Shown: positions 42,601 through 50,421 of the stretch, in pieces
How positions within the stretch are numbered: position 1 is the stretch's first letter
How the letters are laid out: each line of letters starts with the position of its first letter
Source: CAVZYN01 sp963779515
GTDB lineage: Bacteria > Pseudomonadota > Alphaproteobacteria > Rhizobiales > Hyphomicrobiaceae
Length of the DNA: 64,000 nt
Direction: 5' to 3'
Assembly: GCA_963779515.1 (NCBI GenBank)
Contig: CAVZYN010000001.1
Coordinates: 1,015,594-1,079,593, forward strand
Notes under the pieces: model-generated
Databases searched by the model: none
Seen by the model: the letters and a program-made list of their open reading frames with translations, nothing else
Told to the model about the DNA's origin: nothing
Position numbers and translations under genes: made by a program

Positions 42601-43021
42601 GCCACGGCGCCAGCCGCTCGAAGTTCGACAGCACGGCGTCCACGCCCGCTTCGCCATCGGCGCGGTCCGTCAAGGCCTGCAAGGCCGCGCAGGCAGCAGT
42701 CCAGTTCCCCGTCAAAATCGTATCGGTGACATCGTCGAGCGGCACCGCCGGATCCGCCAGGAACGCGACGGAGGCTTTGAACTCCGCGCTCTCGGCAAGA
42801 AACTTCGGATGCGATGCGGCGGACGCGACCGGATCGACAGCGGCATCGAGCGCCTGCAGCTTCGAAGAGAACGTGTCGCGCACGGGCGCAGGGGCAGGCG
42901 GCGGTTCCGCTGAAGCCGCCGGATCAGGCGCCGGCGCACCGGTCGAGCCGGCGCCCAGCACCAGCCATGCCACCAACAGCCCGGCGGCAAATCCCAAAAC
43001 GATGCCAAACATATATGACAT
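39665..43021 (-). CDS. membrane-anchored ClpA/B-like AAA+ protein with RF2-like C-terminus
   Basis: 1118 aa from ATG 43021. Residues 5-23 are a single membrane anchor followed by a Pro/Ala-rich linker. AAA-1 is degenerate: Walker A GEPLVGKTS (287-295) but no acidic Walker B. AAA-2 is complete: GPTGTGKT (557-564), LLDEFEK (622-628), sensor 1 TTNLG, arginine finger FRPEFQNRLD and sensor 2 GARPLKR. Residues 870-1118 resemble peptide chain release factor 2: a coiled N-terminal part (SRPEFWTSPARFETLSR), a PCRF-like core (ISGFGAHRVLMPEAGLH, then RVRVLP), and a terminal VVRRYRRDPAPLVR...AVLAGDFDLL element like the RF2 tail. The segment between them that should hold GGQ is missing. It may be an unfoldase that engages ribosomes at the membrane. 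Confidence 0.8.
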   Translation of the reverse strand: MSYMFGIVLGFAAGLLVAWLVLGAGSTGAPAPDPAASAEPPPAPAPVRDTFSSKLQALDAAVDPVASAASHPKFLAESAEFKASVAFLADPAVPLDDVTDTILTGNWTAACAALQALTDRADGEAGVDAVLSNFERLAPWPMYFALQAVGGVKNRRPVGAPLIGCCEWWADSPVVPLYFRDYFERREALGDAAILGMEVAESGEWQPDAVRTFLARVKHPVAVTLIAELDKAKVARIDSAFLKSFGRFWHEERAAGPLLTPDLWTLDLDAAEAATGQTLPRSLLVSGEPLVGKTSFLRVLAERLAPRGWTVFEASAVDLMAGQQWFGQLEGRIRKAIEELAAAKKIIWYVPDLLSLAQSGTHQGQSASILDQILPAVTSGQLVVWTEATPAGTARLMQMRPAVRRAFDMIRLESQTEDEAREMAEALIARLAADNGRVIARETAATAVDAASHYLSASSLPGSALGLIRVTAKRTEQTPKSPLGPTDVLETLAQMTGLPLSMLDGKERLDLVEIRAFFASRVIGQPEAIDAIVDRIAMLKSGLNDPGKPIGVLLFAGPTGTGKTELAKTAADFLFSSPDRMIRLDMSEFQTSDSLVKIIGGGGADADTLITRVRKQPFSIILLDEFEKSHPQIWDLFLQVFDDGRLTDANGHVADFRHCLIILTTNLGATTHRTSGMGFAPAEGAYTNEQVLRTISQTFRPEFQNRLDKIIVFRPLSRELMRAILKKELDRVFDRRGLKDRAWAVEWEASALEFLLEKGFTPEMGARPLKRAIDQYLIAPLAATIVERRFPEGDQFVFVRSDGQAIQAEFVDPDGEPYAPAPSTTVAHAGTPPSVQAIILAPDGSTGEARVLHAAQSEIEKTLSAPPWSARKAEQVLRMSRPEFWTSPARFETLSRLALMDRIEAAAATAASLASRMDKRTRQPGQGSRELASRLALQLHLVGAGLADLETDAPVEVALVVEPALDMHASERQEAAAWCGEIRAMYRGWCARRHMQFSELARVAGEEPALIISGFGAHRVLMPEAGLHILDISESFNGGSRVAARVRVLPTPIEDQPKHLLRQTLGEAFKSGQRTSTVVRRYRRDPAPLVRSGDGQWRSGKLDAVLAGDFDLLRGQGE

Positions 43022-43186
43022 GCGATCCCCTGCCCGATGCCGTATCTGGCGGAAATTTTGGCGGCTCTGTCAACTCGCCCGACCAGCACCCGATGCCGGC
43101 GCGCCGAGCAAACACGGTTAAGTTTGTTTTAACCCTTCCGACGCACTCTCGGCGCCACGTTTGATTTAAACATTCACGGTTGCCTC

Positions 43187-43480
43187 ATGCCCCATCATCC
43201 AAAGCCCAACGGCCCCGCTGCCCAGATCGGCCAATTGCAGAAACTGGCGGCGACCGTCGAGAAGTGCTTGGCCAATCCCGAGCAGGCCGATTTCGGCACC
43301 CTCGCGCGCGCAGTCGAGATGCTGCACGGTGAACTGGCCCTGATGTCGGGCAGCATCGACAGATTACCAGCGACCGGCCCAGACGCGGAAGACGGTGGCG
43401 CGGCACAAGACGCCGACCAAGGACCCTCGCTCCAGGAAATGGCAGCTATCGCCAGACGCGCCAAGCGCCTGGGTCTTTGA
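43187..43480 (+). CDS. small hypothetical protein
   Basis: 97 aa from ATG 43187, divergent from the AAA+ gene. An N-terminal helix (AAQIGQLQKLAATVEKCLA) is followed by an acidic linker and a basic C-terminal helix (QEMAAIARRAKRLGL). No family is recognised. The ribosome-binding site is weak, but composition and helix pattern are protein-like. It converges with tctA with a 7-bp gap. Confidence 0.45.
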   Translation: MPHHPKPNGPAAQIGQLQKLAATVEKCLANPEQADFGTLARAVEMLHGELALMSGSIDRLPATGPDAEDGGAAQDADQGPSLQEMAAIARRAKRLGL

Positions 43481-43487
43481 ATCGCAT

Positions 43488-44996
43488 CTACGTCGCGCGT
43501 GCTGGCCGCGCCTTGAGGCGGTCATAGGCCTTCACGATCATCGGCCAGCACAGCAGCACCAGCGCCAACGTCATCAGCGTGCCGCAGAGCGGGTTCGACC
43601 AGAACGTCGTCAGCGCGCCACCCGACATCAGCATCGACTGCCGGAACGCCTCCTCGGCCTTGTCACCGATCACCATCGCGAGCACCAGCGGCGCGATCGG
43701 ATAGTCGAGCTTTTTGAAGATGTAACCGGCAAATCCGAACGTCAACGCCAACCACAAGTCGAAGTGCGCCGACGAGATTGTCCACGCGCCGATGAAGCAG
43801 ACGACGACGATCATCGGCCCGATGATCGCGAACGGTATCCGCAGGATCGAGGCGAACATCGGCACCGTGAACAGCACGAGCACCACCGCCACGACATTGG
43901 CGACGTACATCGATGCGATCAGCCCCCACACAAAACTCTTCTGCTCGACGAACAGCATCGGTCCCGGATGCAGGCCCCAGATCATCAGGCCGCCCATCAT
44001 GACGGCTGCCGTGGCAGACCCAGGAATGCCGAGCGCCAGCATTGGCAGAATCGCACTGGTTCCCGCCGAATGATCGGCCGTCTCTGGCGCGATGATGCCT
44101 TCCGGCTCGCCCTTGCCGAAATTGGCGCTGTTGCGTGAGAACCGTCGGGCCACGCCATAACTCATGAACGAGGCCGCCGTCGGACCACCCGGCGTGATCC
44201 CCATCCAACAACCGATCAAACTCGAACGCAGCAGCGCCACCCAGTAGCGCGGCAACGCGATGATGGTCTTCAAAACGTCACGCGGCTGGATGCGAGCAGC
44301 AATCCCGCGGAATTCGAGCTTCTCTTCCATCGTCGCGATCAGTTCGCCAATGCCGAACAGTCCGATGACCGCGACGAGAAACGTGACGCCCTTGACCAGC
44401 GCCGGGATGTCATACGTGAGGCGCAGCGAGCCGGAGATCGTGTCCATGCCAACGGAGGCCAGCGCAAAGCCAATGCCCGCGGAAACGATGGTCTTGAACG
44501 GCGACGAGCCGCCGAGACCGATGAAGCAGCAGAACGCGAGGAAATAGACGGCGAAGTATTCAGGGCTCGAGAACTTGTGCGCGAAGCGCGCGGCCGGCCC
44601 CGACAGCAGCGTGATCAGCAAGACGCCGAACAGCGCGCCGAACGCCGCCGATAGAAACGCAAACGAAAGCGCCTCGGTCGCCCGGCCTTGCTGCGCCATG
44701 GGATAGCCGTCGAATGTCGTCGCAACGGATGACGGCTCGCCTGGAATGTTGAAGAGGATCGATGTCGTCGAACCGCCGAACAGTGCCCCCCAGTACATGC
44801 TGGCGAGCAGGATGATGGCGGACACGGGTTCCATCGAGAACGTCAGCGGGATCAGCAGCGTCACGCCGTTCGGCGCGCCAAGCCCCGGCAGCACGCCGAC
44901 GAGGATGCCGAACAGCACGCCCATGATCATCAGCGCAATATGATAGGGCGTCAGCGCGACACCGAACCCGTGCATCAGTTCGCCGAAATTTTCCAT
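43488..44996 (-). CDS. tctA: tripartite tricarboxylate transporter large permease
   Basis: 502 aa from ATG 44996, about 12 hydrophobic segments. TctA signatures are visible: GVLPGLGAPNGVTLLIPLTF, ASMYWGALFGGSTTSILFNIPGE, and GITPGGPTAASFMSYGVARR, each as separate segments. With TctB and the TctC receptor just upstream it forms an ion-driven importer for citrate-like or other carboxylates. It is the last gene of the E1-HicAB-TctCBA run. Confidence 0.93.
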   Translation of the reverse strand: MENFGELMHGFGVALTPYHIALMIMGVLFGILVGVLPGLGAPNGVTLLIPLTFSMEPVSAIILLASMYWGALFGGSTTSILFNIPGEPSSVATTFDGYPMAQQGRATEALSFAFLSAAFGALFGVLLITLLSGPAARFAHKFSSPEYFAVYFLAFCCFIGLGGSSPFKTIVSAGIGFALASVGMDTISGSLRLTYDIPALVKGVTFLVAVIGLFGIGELIATMEEKLEFRGIAARIQPRDVLKTIIALPRYWVALLRSSLIGCWMGITPGGPTAASFMSYGVARRFSRNSANFGKGEPEGIIAPETADHSAGTSAILPMLALGIPGSATAAVMMGGLMIWGLHPGPMLFVEQKSFVWGLIASMYVANVVAVVLVLFTVPMFASILRIPFAIIGPMIVVVCFIGAWTISSAHFDLWLALTFGFAGYIFKKLDYPIAPLVLAMVIGDKAEEAFRQSMLMSGGALTTFWSNPLCGTLMTLALVLLCWPMIVKAYDRLKARPARAT

Positions 44997-45009
44997 GCGC
45001 GTCGCCTCC

Positions 45010-45555
45010 TCAGTACAGCCCGAGAAAATTCTCGAGCGGCCCCTTCAGGAGCGGCACCTTGAGCATGCGTTCGAACAGAATGAAAATCGCCGCCGCGCTC
45101 CCGATGGAGACGGCAAGCGACGGCACAATGCGATACCCGCCCTGCCACCACATGACGCCGAAGAGATAGAGCATCATCGCGACATAGAGACCAACCACCA
45201 TCGTCAGGATCAGGAACGCCAGCATCGGCAGCACGAACGCGGCGATGCGGCGGAGCTGCGCCGTGCTGATTGCGGATTGCCCACCCTGCGCCGACCCGTC
45301 GCGAATGCCGCGATAGAGATTGACCAGGCTGCCAAGCACGATGATCAGGCCGATCCAGAACGGAAAGTATCCGGGCTCGGGCCCGCGGTCAGACCAGCCG
45401 ATGTTGTACTCGACGGCGCCTTTCATGATGACGCCGCCAAACAGCATCGTGGCCAGGGCGGTCGCGATCTCGAGACCTCGGCGCGAGATCAGCGCCGTCT
45501 CGGCCCCCTCCCCGTGTCCAGGGAGAGGGCTTTGGTGTGGATCGGCCACGTGCAA
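45010..45555 (-). CDS. tctB: tripartite tricarboxylate transporter small permease
   Basis: 181 aa from TTG 45555, or 179 aa from GTG 45549, which has a better-spaced AAGTAAGGG. The last 150 residues have the four hydrophobic segments of TctB (GPEPGYFPFWIGL, then FVLPMLAFLILTMVVGLYVAM). The first 25 residues (QSPLPGHGEGAETA) are encoded by a G/C-rich palindromic repeat, CCCTCTCCCTGG-n-CGGGGAGGG, that has become part of the gene. It lies 3 bp after tctC and 13 bp before tctA. Confidence 0.85.
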   Translation of the reverse strand: MHVADPHQSPLPGHGEGAETALISRRGLEIATALATMLFGGVIMKGAVEYNIGWSDRGPEPGYFPFWIGLIIVLGSLVNLYRGIRDGSAQGGQSAISTAQLRRIAAFVLPMLAFLILTMVVGLYVAMMLYLFGVMWWQGGYRIVPSLAVSIGSAAAIFILFERMLKVPLLKGPLENFLGLY

Positions 45556-45558
45556 CCC

Positions 45559-46551
45559 TTACTTCACGAGCCAATCTTGTTCGGCGAAGATGCCCGACAT
45601 GCGGCCGTGATCCTCGGCGATGAACTTGTTGAGCTCGTCGCCGACCATGACGCGGCCGGTCTGCGCCGTCCGCTCGACGTAGTCTTTCCATTCAGCGGTT
45701 TCCGAAACCTTCTTCATCAGGTTCTGATAGAAGGCGACGGCTTCGGCCGGAACTTTGCCCGGCAGCGATGTTGTGCGCGGCATCTGGAACAGGTCCAGCT
45801 TCATGCCCTGCGACTTGCAGGTTGGAATGTCCGACCAGCCTTGCGTCGCCGTCACTTTCGGGCCCTTGGCCAATTGCTCGCGATTGAAGACGCAGAGCGG
45901 GCGCGCCTTACCGGCTTTCCAGCTGCCGATCGACTCGCTCGGGTTATTGACGTGGCTATCCACATGACCGCCCGTCAACTGCACGTCCGTCTCACCACCC
46001 GACTTGAAGGGGATGTAGATCAACTTCGTGCCGACTTCCTTCTCGAGAATCTTTGTGATCAGCTCATCCGAGTCCTTCGAGAGTGCGCCGGCCATCTTCC
46101 ACTGGCCGCCTTTGGCCTTGACCGCATCGACCCAATCCTTCGACGTCTTGATCGGGCTGTCGTCCTTCACCCAGATCATGAACTCGTCGAACACCATGGC
46201 GGCAACCGGGGTGAAGTCCTTGTGCGAGAAAGCCACCTTGGCGCCGAGCGGCAGGGCATAAAGGTTGTGCGTGCCGAACAGGAGCTTGTGTGGGTCCCCA
46301 TCAGAGCTTTTGAGATAGTTGTAGCCTTCAGCGCCTGAGCCGCCGCCCTTGATCGAGACGATCACGGGCTGGGTCATCAAATTATTCTTCTGGATCGCGG
46401 CCTGCACCGTGCGCGCGAAGATGTCGGTACCGCCGCCCGCGCCGGCCGTGACGATGAACTCGACGGGCCGCTGCGGTTGCCAGCCCTGCGCCAAGGCCGC
46501 AGGCGCAAGCGTGATGGCCATGGCGGCCGCGCTCAACAGTTTTCTGATCAT
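45559..46551 (-). CDS. tctC: TctC/Bug periplasmic receptor
   Basis: 330 aa from ATG 46551, after GGGAGAAG. The signal peptide ends in ALAQ; the mature start RPVEFIVTAGAGGGTDIFART has the Bug G-G-x-x-D ligand loop. It delivers the solute to TctBA, encoded 3 bp downstream. The cluster follows the E1 beta gene by 136 bp, which hints that the imported acid feeds a 2-oxo-acid dehydrogenase-type pathway. Confidence 0.9.
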   Translation of the reverse strand: MIRKLLSAAAMAITLAPAALAQGWQPQRPVEFIVTAGAGGGTDIFARTVQAAIQKNNLMTQPVIVSIKGGGSGAEGYNYLKSSDGDPHKLLFGTHNLYALPLGAKVAFSHKDFTPVAAMVFDEFMIWVKDDSPIKTSKDWVDAVKAKGGQWKMAGALSKDSDELITKILEKEVGTKLIYIPFKSGGETDVQLTGGHVDSHVNNPSESIGSWKAGKARPLCVFNREQLAKGPKVTATQGWSDIPTCKSQGMKLDLFQMPRTTSLPGKVPAEAVAFYQNLMKKVSETAEWKDYVERTAQTGRVMVGDELNKFIAEDHGRMSGIFAEQDWLVK

Positions 46552-46687
46552 GCGTCTTCTCCCTATTCGCCGCCATGCTTGAGCTGGCGATTGTTTCGCA
46601 GCGATTTGGACCACATCCTTGACCGGATTGCAAAGCGCATCGCGCCACCCGCCACAGGTGTCTGACCGAAGGGCCCGATAGCCACGA

Positions 46688-47665
46688 TCATACCTTGATC
46701 GCGGCTTTCGCGGCGGCGACAATCTTATCCGTCGTCACCCGCACTTCGTTCTCGAGCGGCGGGGCGAACGGGATGGGAATGCGCGGCGCGCCAAGCCGCT
46801 TGGCCGTCTTGAAGCCACTGGGTCCCAGCTGATCGACGACGCGGGCAATGATTTCGCCGCCAAAGCCGCCAACCTCGACCGCCTCGTGCACCACCAACAG
46901 CCGCCCGGTCTTTTTGACTGATGCCACAACCGCGGACTCGTCCCATGGCCAGATGGTGCGCAAATCCAAGAGCTCGACTTTGATACCGTCCTTGGCCAAC
47001 CGATCGACCGCCTCGATCGCTTTTGGCACCATGGCGGACCACGTGACCAGAGTGAGCGCGTTGCCCTCGCTGATGCGCCGCGCCTTACCGAAAGGGATGG
47101 GTTGTATCTCACCGGCAGGCAGCGTGCCCTTCAGCTGCCAGAGATCCTTGGGATCGAACACCAGCACGGGATCGTCGGAACGGATCGCGGCGACCAGCAG
47201 ACCCGCTTCATCCTCCGCGCTCGATGGCGCGACGACGATCACGCCCGGCAAATGCGCAAACCAGGATTCCAACATCTGCGAATGCTGCGCCGCCGAGTTG
47301 CGCCACATGCCATGCGGCATCCGCACGACGACAGCCGGCTTGGCTTGGCCGCCGAACATATAGCGGACCTTGGCGATCTGGTTGACGAGTTCATCCATGG
47401 CGCACATGACGAAATCGAAGATGCGCATCTCGATGATCGGTCGCGTTCCGACCAGCGCGGCGCCAAGCCCGGCACCCATGATCGTCGACTCCGAGATCGG
47501 CGTCGAGACGACGCGCTCGGGGCCGAACTCTGGCAGAAAATCACGATACTGGCCCCAGAGACCGCCCCGCGCCACATCTTCGCCGAGCACCCAGACGGTC
47601 GGATCGCGCCGCATTTCCTGTTGGACCGCGAGACGCCCCGCTTCGATCAGTGTGATGTCGGTCAT
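46688..47665 (-). CDS. 2-oxo-acid/acetoin dehydrogenase E1 beta subunit
   Basis: 325 aa from ATG 47665. The transketolase-central and C-terminal domains are clear: GEDVARGGLWGQYRDF, TPISESTIMGAGLGAA, and the C-terminal LLDLRTIWPWDESAV. It pairs with the E1 alpha gene at 48343-49350 to form a heterotetrameric ThDP decarboxylase. E2 and E3 are not in the window, so the exact complex (pyruvate, acetoin or branched-chain) cannot be decided. A HicAB module separates the two E1 genes. Confidence 0.88.
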   Translation of the reverse strand: MTDITLIEAGRLAVQQEMRRDPTVWVLGEDVARGGLWGQYRDFLPEFGPERVVSTPISESTIMGAGLGAALVGTRPIIEMRIFDFVMCAMDELVNQIAKVRYMFGGQAKPAVVVRMPHGMWRNSAAQHSQMLESWFAHLPGVIVVAPSSAEDEAGLLVAAIRSDDPVLVFDPKDLWQLKGTLPAGEIQPIPFGKARRISEGNALTLVTWSAMVPKAIEAVDRLAKDGIKVELLDLRTIWPWDESAVVASVKKTGRLLVVHEAVEVGGFGGEIIARVVDQLGPSGFKTAKRLGAPRIPIPFAPPLENEVRVTTDKIVAAAKAAIKV

Positions 47666-47723
47666 GCAGGAGGCCCCCAATCGATAATAGTGCAAACCCG
47701 AGACTCGCCTGATCTTGGCTACA

Positions 47724-48155
47724 TCATGACAGGCTGCGTTTCAGCAACTCCGCACGAGCGGCACCAGCGATGAATTGCGAACGATCAGTCGCAGCCTCAT
47801 CGATCTCAGCAAGAAGATTGGCGTCGAGCTTCAATTGGACGGTCTTGGTCGAGCCAGGCAACGTCACGCCAATCAGGACGACGGCGACAACATCGACATC
47901 GGACGGTTGCGGGCCGACATCTGCGAGCTTCGTTGCCCTCGGCAAGGAGATGCCGTCCTCCAGCAACCCGGCAACGTGCAATGCCAAAGCCTCGTGCGCC
48001 ATGCCGATGGCCCCCGAGATCGAATCCCCGCCCGACGTGCAACCTGCAAGATCGGGGAAATAGACACCAAAGCCGTCTTGACCCTTCTCAATGACGGCGG
48101 GATAGAAGCGGCGCTCTACGGCGCGTTGCTTGGCCTCTCGTCGTTTGCCAGTCAT
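47724..48155 (-). CDS. hicB: HicB antitoxin
   Basis: 143 aa from ATG 48155, overlapping the hicA stop by 4 nt (ATGA). The N-terminal HicB fold reads FYPAVIEKGQDGFGVYFPDLAGCTSGGDSISGA at adjacent positions; the C-terminal 45 residues (LKLDANLLAEIDEAATDRSQFI) are an RHH DNA-binding domain. It should neutralise HicA and repress the hic promoter, although here no separate promoter is obvious between E1 alpha and hicA. Confidence 0.9.
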   Translation of the reverse strand: MTGKRREAKQRAVERRFYPAVIEKGQDGFGVYFPDLAGCTSGGDSISGAIGMAHEALALHVAGLLEDGISLPRATKLADVGPQPSDVDVVAVVLIGVTLPGSTKTVQLKLDANLLAEIDEAATDRSQFIAGAARAELLKRSLS

Positions 48156-48346
48156 TTCATTGAAACTCCGGATTGCCGCTCGATGCTCTTCAAAGTGCCG
48201 CGGGCGATGTCCTTGCGCGAATGAGGTACTGTAACACGCCCGGGCCGCGTCGCATGCTTGAACTGCTTGTGGCTGCCAATTTGGTTGACCTCGTACCACC
48301 CTTCCTGCTGCAGGCGTTTGATCACCCAGGCGCTCGACTTACTCAT
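48152..48346 (-). CDS. hicA: HicA toxin
   Basis: 64 aa from ATG 48346; its start overlaps the E1 alpha stop (ATGA at 48343-48346). The dsRNA-binding-like HicA fold is recognised by VIKRLQQEGWYEVNQIGSHKQFKH, given here in two pieces, with the catalytic His in GSHKQF, then VTVPHSRKDIARGTLKSI. HicA is an mRNA-cleaving ribonuclease. The overlaps on both sides tie it translationally to E1 alpha and hicB. Confidence 0.92.
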   Translation of the reverse strand: MSKSSAWVIKRLQQEGWYEVNQIGSHKQFKHATRPGRVTVPHSRKDIARGTLKSIERQSGVSMK

Positions 48347-49350
48347 TGCGCTGGCATCGCGCCGATATCTTGCACGTCTTGGTAAGCGACGGATGCGTTC
48401 GGCCACGCCGCCGCGTTGGCAGCCTTGCGGCAAGTTTCCATTTCAGTCGCGGCATCGTGTTCGACCTTGGCGATATCCGCACGCGCCGCGCCGCGCTCCA
48501 GCAGCGTTGCCTTGAGGCGTGCAATCGGACAACGGCCTTTGCCTGCCTCGACGTCTTTGGGATCGCGCCACGCCGCAACATCGGTCGACGTATGCCCCGT
48601 CCACCGATACGTGGTCGCGTGCACGAGGCGCGGTCCGCCGCCCTTGCGGATCTCCGACACGAGGCGCGTTGCGATGTCGTCGACCGCGATGACATCGTTG
48701 CCATCGACGTGGGTGCCGGGAACGCCAAGGGATGCGGCACGCGCGATCACGCCCTCGCCCGCCGTCACGCTGGCAGCTGTCGTGAACGCCGCAACACCAT
48801 TATCTTCGCACACGAACAGCACCGGCAGCCTATAGAGTGCCGCCCAGTTGAGGCCCTCGAGAAAGGGACCACGATTGATGGCGCCATCGCCGAACATGCA
48901 GACAGCGATCGCATCGGACTTCAGCATTTTCAAACCCTGTGCGGCGCCGACCGCGATCGGAATGCCGCCCGCCACAACGCCGTTGGCGCCGAGCATCCCC
49001 ACCGAAAAGTCGGCGATATGCATGGAGCCGCCCTTGCCGCCGCAGTAGCCGCCCTCGCGACCGAAGAGTTCGAGGAACATCCGTTGGGCGCTTGCCCCCT
49101 TGGCGAGCGCGTGACCGTGTCCGCGATGATTGGAGGTCAGCCGGTCGTCTTTGCGTAGGCTCGCGCAGATGCCAGCAGCGACACCTTCCTGGCCGATCGA
49201 AACGTGTAAGGGCCCCGGAATCTCACCCGCCTTGTGGGCGGCGAGCGCGGTCTCCTCGAAGGCGCGGATCCGGACCATCATGCGATAGTGATCGATCAAG
49301 CGGCCGAGATTATCGCCCTGCCCTCGCGCACCTGTTGACTGCTCTGACAT
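48343..49350 (-). CDS. 2-oxo-acid/acetoin dehydrogenase E1 alpha subunit
   Basis: 335 aa from ATG 49350. The ThDP motif begins FGDGAINRGPFLEGLNWAAL and closes with the CEDN segment 25 residues on. The RHRGHGHALAKG-type loop is present as NHRGHGHALAKG. The C-terminus has been extended to overlap the downstream hicA start by 4 nt. By family it decarboxylates pyruvate, acetoin or a branched 2-oxo acid with E1 beta. Confidence 0.88.
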   Translation of the reverse strand: MSEQSTGARGQGDNLGRLIDHYRMMVRIRAFEETALAAHKAGEIPGPLHVSIGQEGVAAGICASLRKDDRLTSNHRGHGHALAKGASAQRMFLELFGREGGYCGGKGGSMHIADFSVGMLGANGVVAGGIPIAVGAAQGLKMLKSDAIAVCMFGDGAINRGPFLEGLNWAALYRLPVLFVCEDNGVAAFTTAASVTAGEGVIARAASLGVPGTHVDGNDVIAVDDIATRLVSEIRKGGGPRLVHATTYRWTGHTSTDVAAWRDPKDVEAGKGRCPIARLKATLLERGAARADIAKVEHDAATEMETCRKAANAAAWPNASVAYQDVQDIGAMPAQ

Positions 49351-49521
49351 GCGGCCCTCCCATCAAGGCACCATCCTCCGGGAGCACTCACAGGAAATCA
49401 AGCCGGACTTCGGATCTGCTCGCTCTGACATTGCAGACCCGCATACGACGATCTATCGTTGCCGGAGGAAAGCGGAGGCGGACGACCACATGCGATCAAC
49501 GCGCTTGCAGCAGTCTGGCAC

Positions 49522-50340
49522 ATGACCGGCCTCATCTTCGACAGCGTGACGCACGTCACCACCGAACACCGCGCGCAAGCGGCGCTGTGCGCGTCGCACG
49601 GCGGCACGTATGCCGGATATTTTGCAGCCAAGATGGGCCTCGGTGCCGTGATCCTCAACGACGCCGGAATCGGGCGCGAACGCGCCGGGCTCGGCGGCAT
49701 TCTCATGCTCGAGACCCTCGGCGTGCCGGCCGCCGCCGTCTCGCACCTCACCGGCCGGATCGGCGACGGGACGCACTGCGCCACGAACGGCCATATCTCG
49801 TTCGCCAACGCGCCTGCTCTCGCGCTCGGGGTCGCGGCGGGCATGCGCGCGCGCGACGCGCTCTCCCGTTTGGCGGCATCGGCGCTTACGCCCGCGCCCG
49901 CACCACCCGCCGCGGGCGAACATCGCTTCGTCGATCCCTCGTCGAGCCGTGGCGGCGTACATGTGATCGTCGCGGATTCGATCTCGCTGATCCGCCCCGA
50001 GGATGCCGGGCACGTGCTGGTCGCGGCCTCGCACGGCGGCCTACTCGGCGGCAAACCGGACTCTGCGGTCAAATATCCAGTGTTTGCCGTGGTGACCAAC
50101 GATGCCGATCGCGGCATCGACAACGCCGGCATCTCGCGGCTGCCAGCGCTCGACGCGCGCGGCATTGCCGGCGCCTGCGTCTCGGCGTTCTCCGCGCGTA
50201 TCGGCGATGGCCGCTCACAGTGGGAGACCGGGATCGTTTCAGTCCTCAATGCCACCGCCGCGCGCCATGGCGGCGTCGTCGGCCAGAGCTGCAACGACTT
50301 CGCCGCCGCAATGGTGGCGGCGCGCATCGCCCAACTCTAA
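49522..50340 (+). CDS. hypothetical protein
   Basis: 272 aa from ATG 49522 (MTGLIFDSVTHVTTEHRAQA). The sequence has repeated GG-rich turns (ASHGGTYAGYFAAKMGLGAVILNDAG in separate parts, AASHGGLLGG, GQSCNDFAAAM), suggesting an enzyme with a Rossmann-like or thiolase-like core, but I do not recognise the family. The start is chosen for the conserved-looking N-terminus; there is no strong ribosome-binding site. The ThDP enzyme gene follows after a repeat and may be its partner. Confidence 0.6.
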   Translation: MTGLIFDSVTHVTTEHRAQAALCASHGGTYAGYFAAKMGLGAVILNDAGIGRERAGLGGILMLETLGVPAAAVSHLTGRIGDGTHCATNGHISFANAPALALGVAAGMRARDALSRLAASALTPAPAPPAAGEHRFVDPSSSRGGVHVIVADSISLIRPEDAGHVLVAASHGGLLGGKPDSAVKYPVFAVVTNDADRGIDNAGISRLPALDARGIAGACVSAFSARIGDGRSQWETGIVSVLNATAARHGGVVGQSCNDFAAAMVAARIAQL

Positions 50341-50385
50341 CCATCCGTCTTCCCGGCGAAGGCCGGGACCCAAGCAAACCCGGGA
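50341..50385. repeat. GGGACCCAAGCAAA repeat
   Basis: CTTCCCGGCGAAGGCCGGGA forms a stem, then CCCAAGCAAACCCGGGAAG, where CTTCCCGG and CCGGGAAG can also pair. It belongs to the family at 30952 and 38237. Confidence 0.75.
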
Positions 50386-50421
50386 AGGACCGGCGGTGAA
50401 ACTGAATAACAGGAGAAGGCG

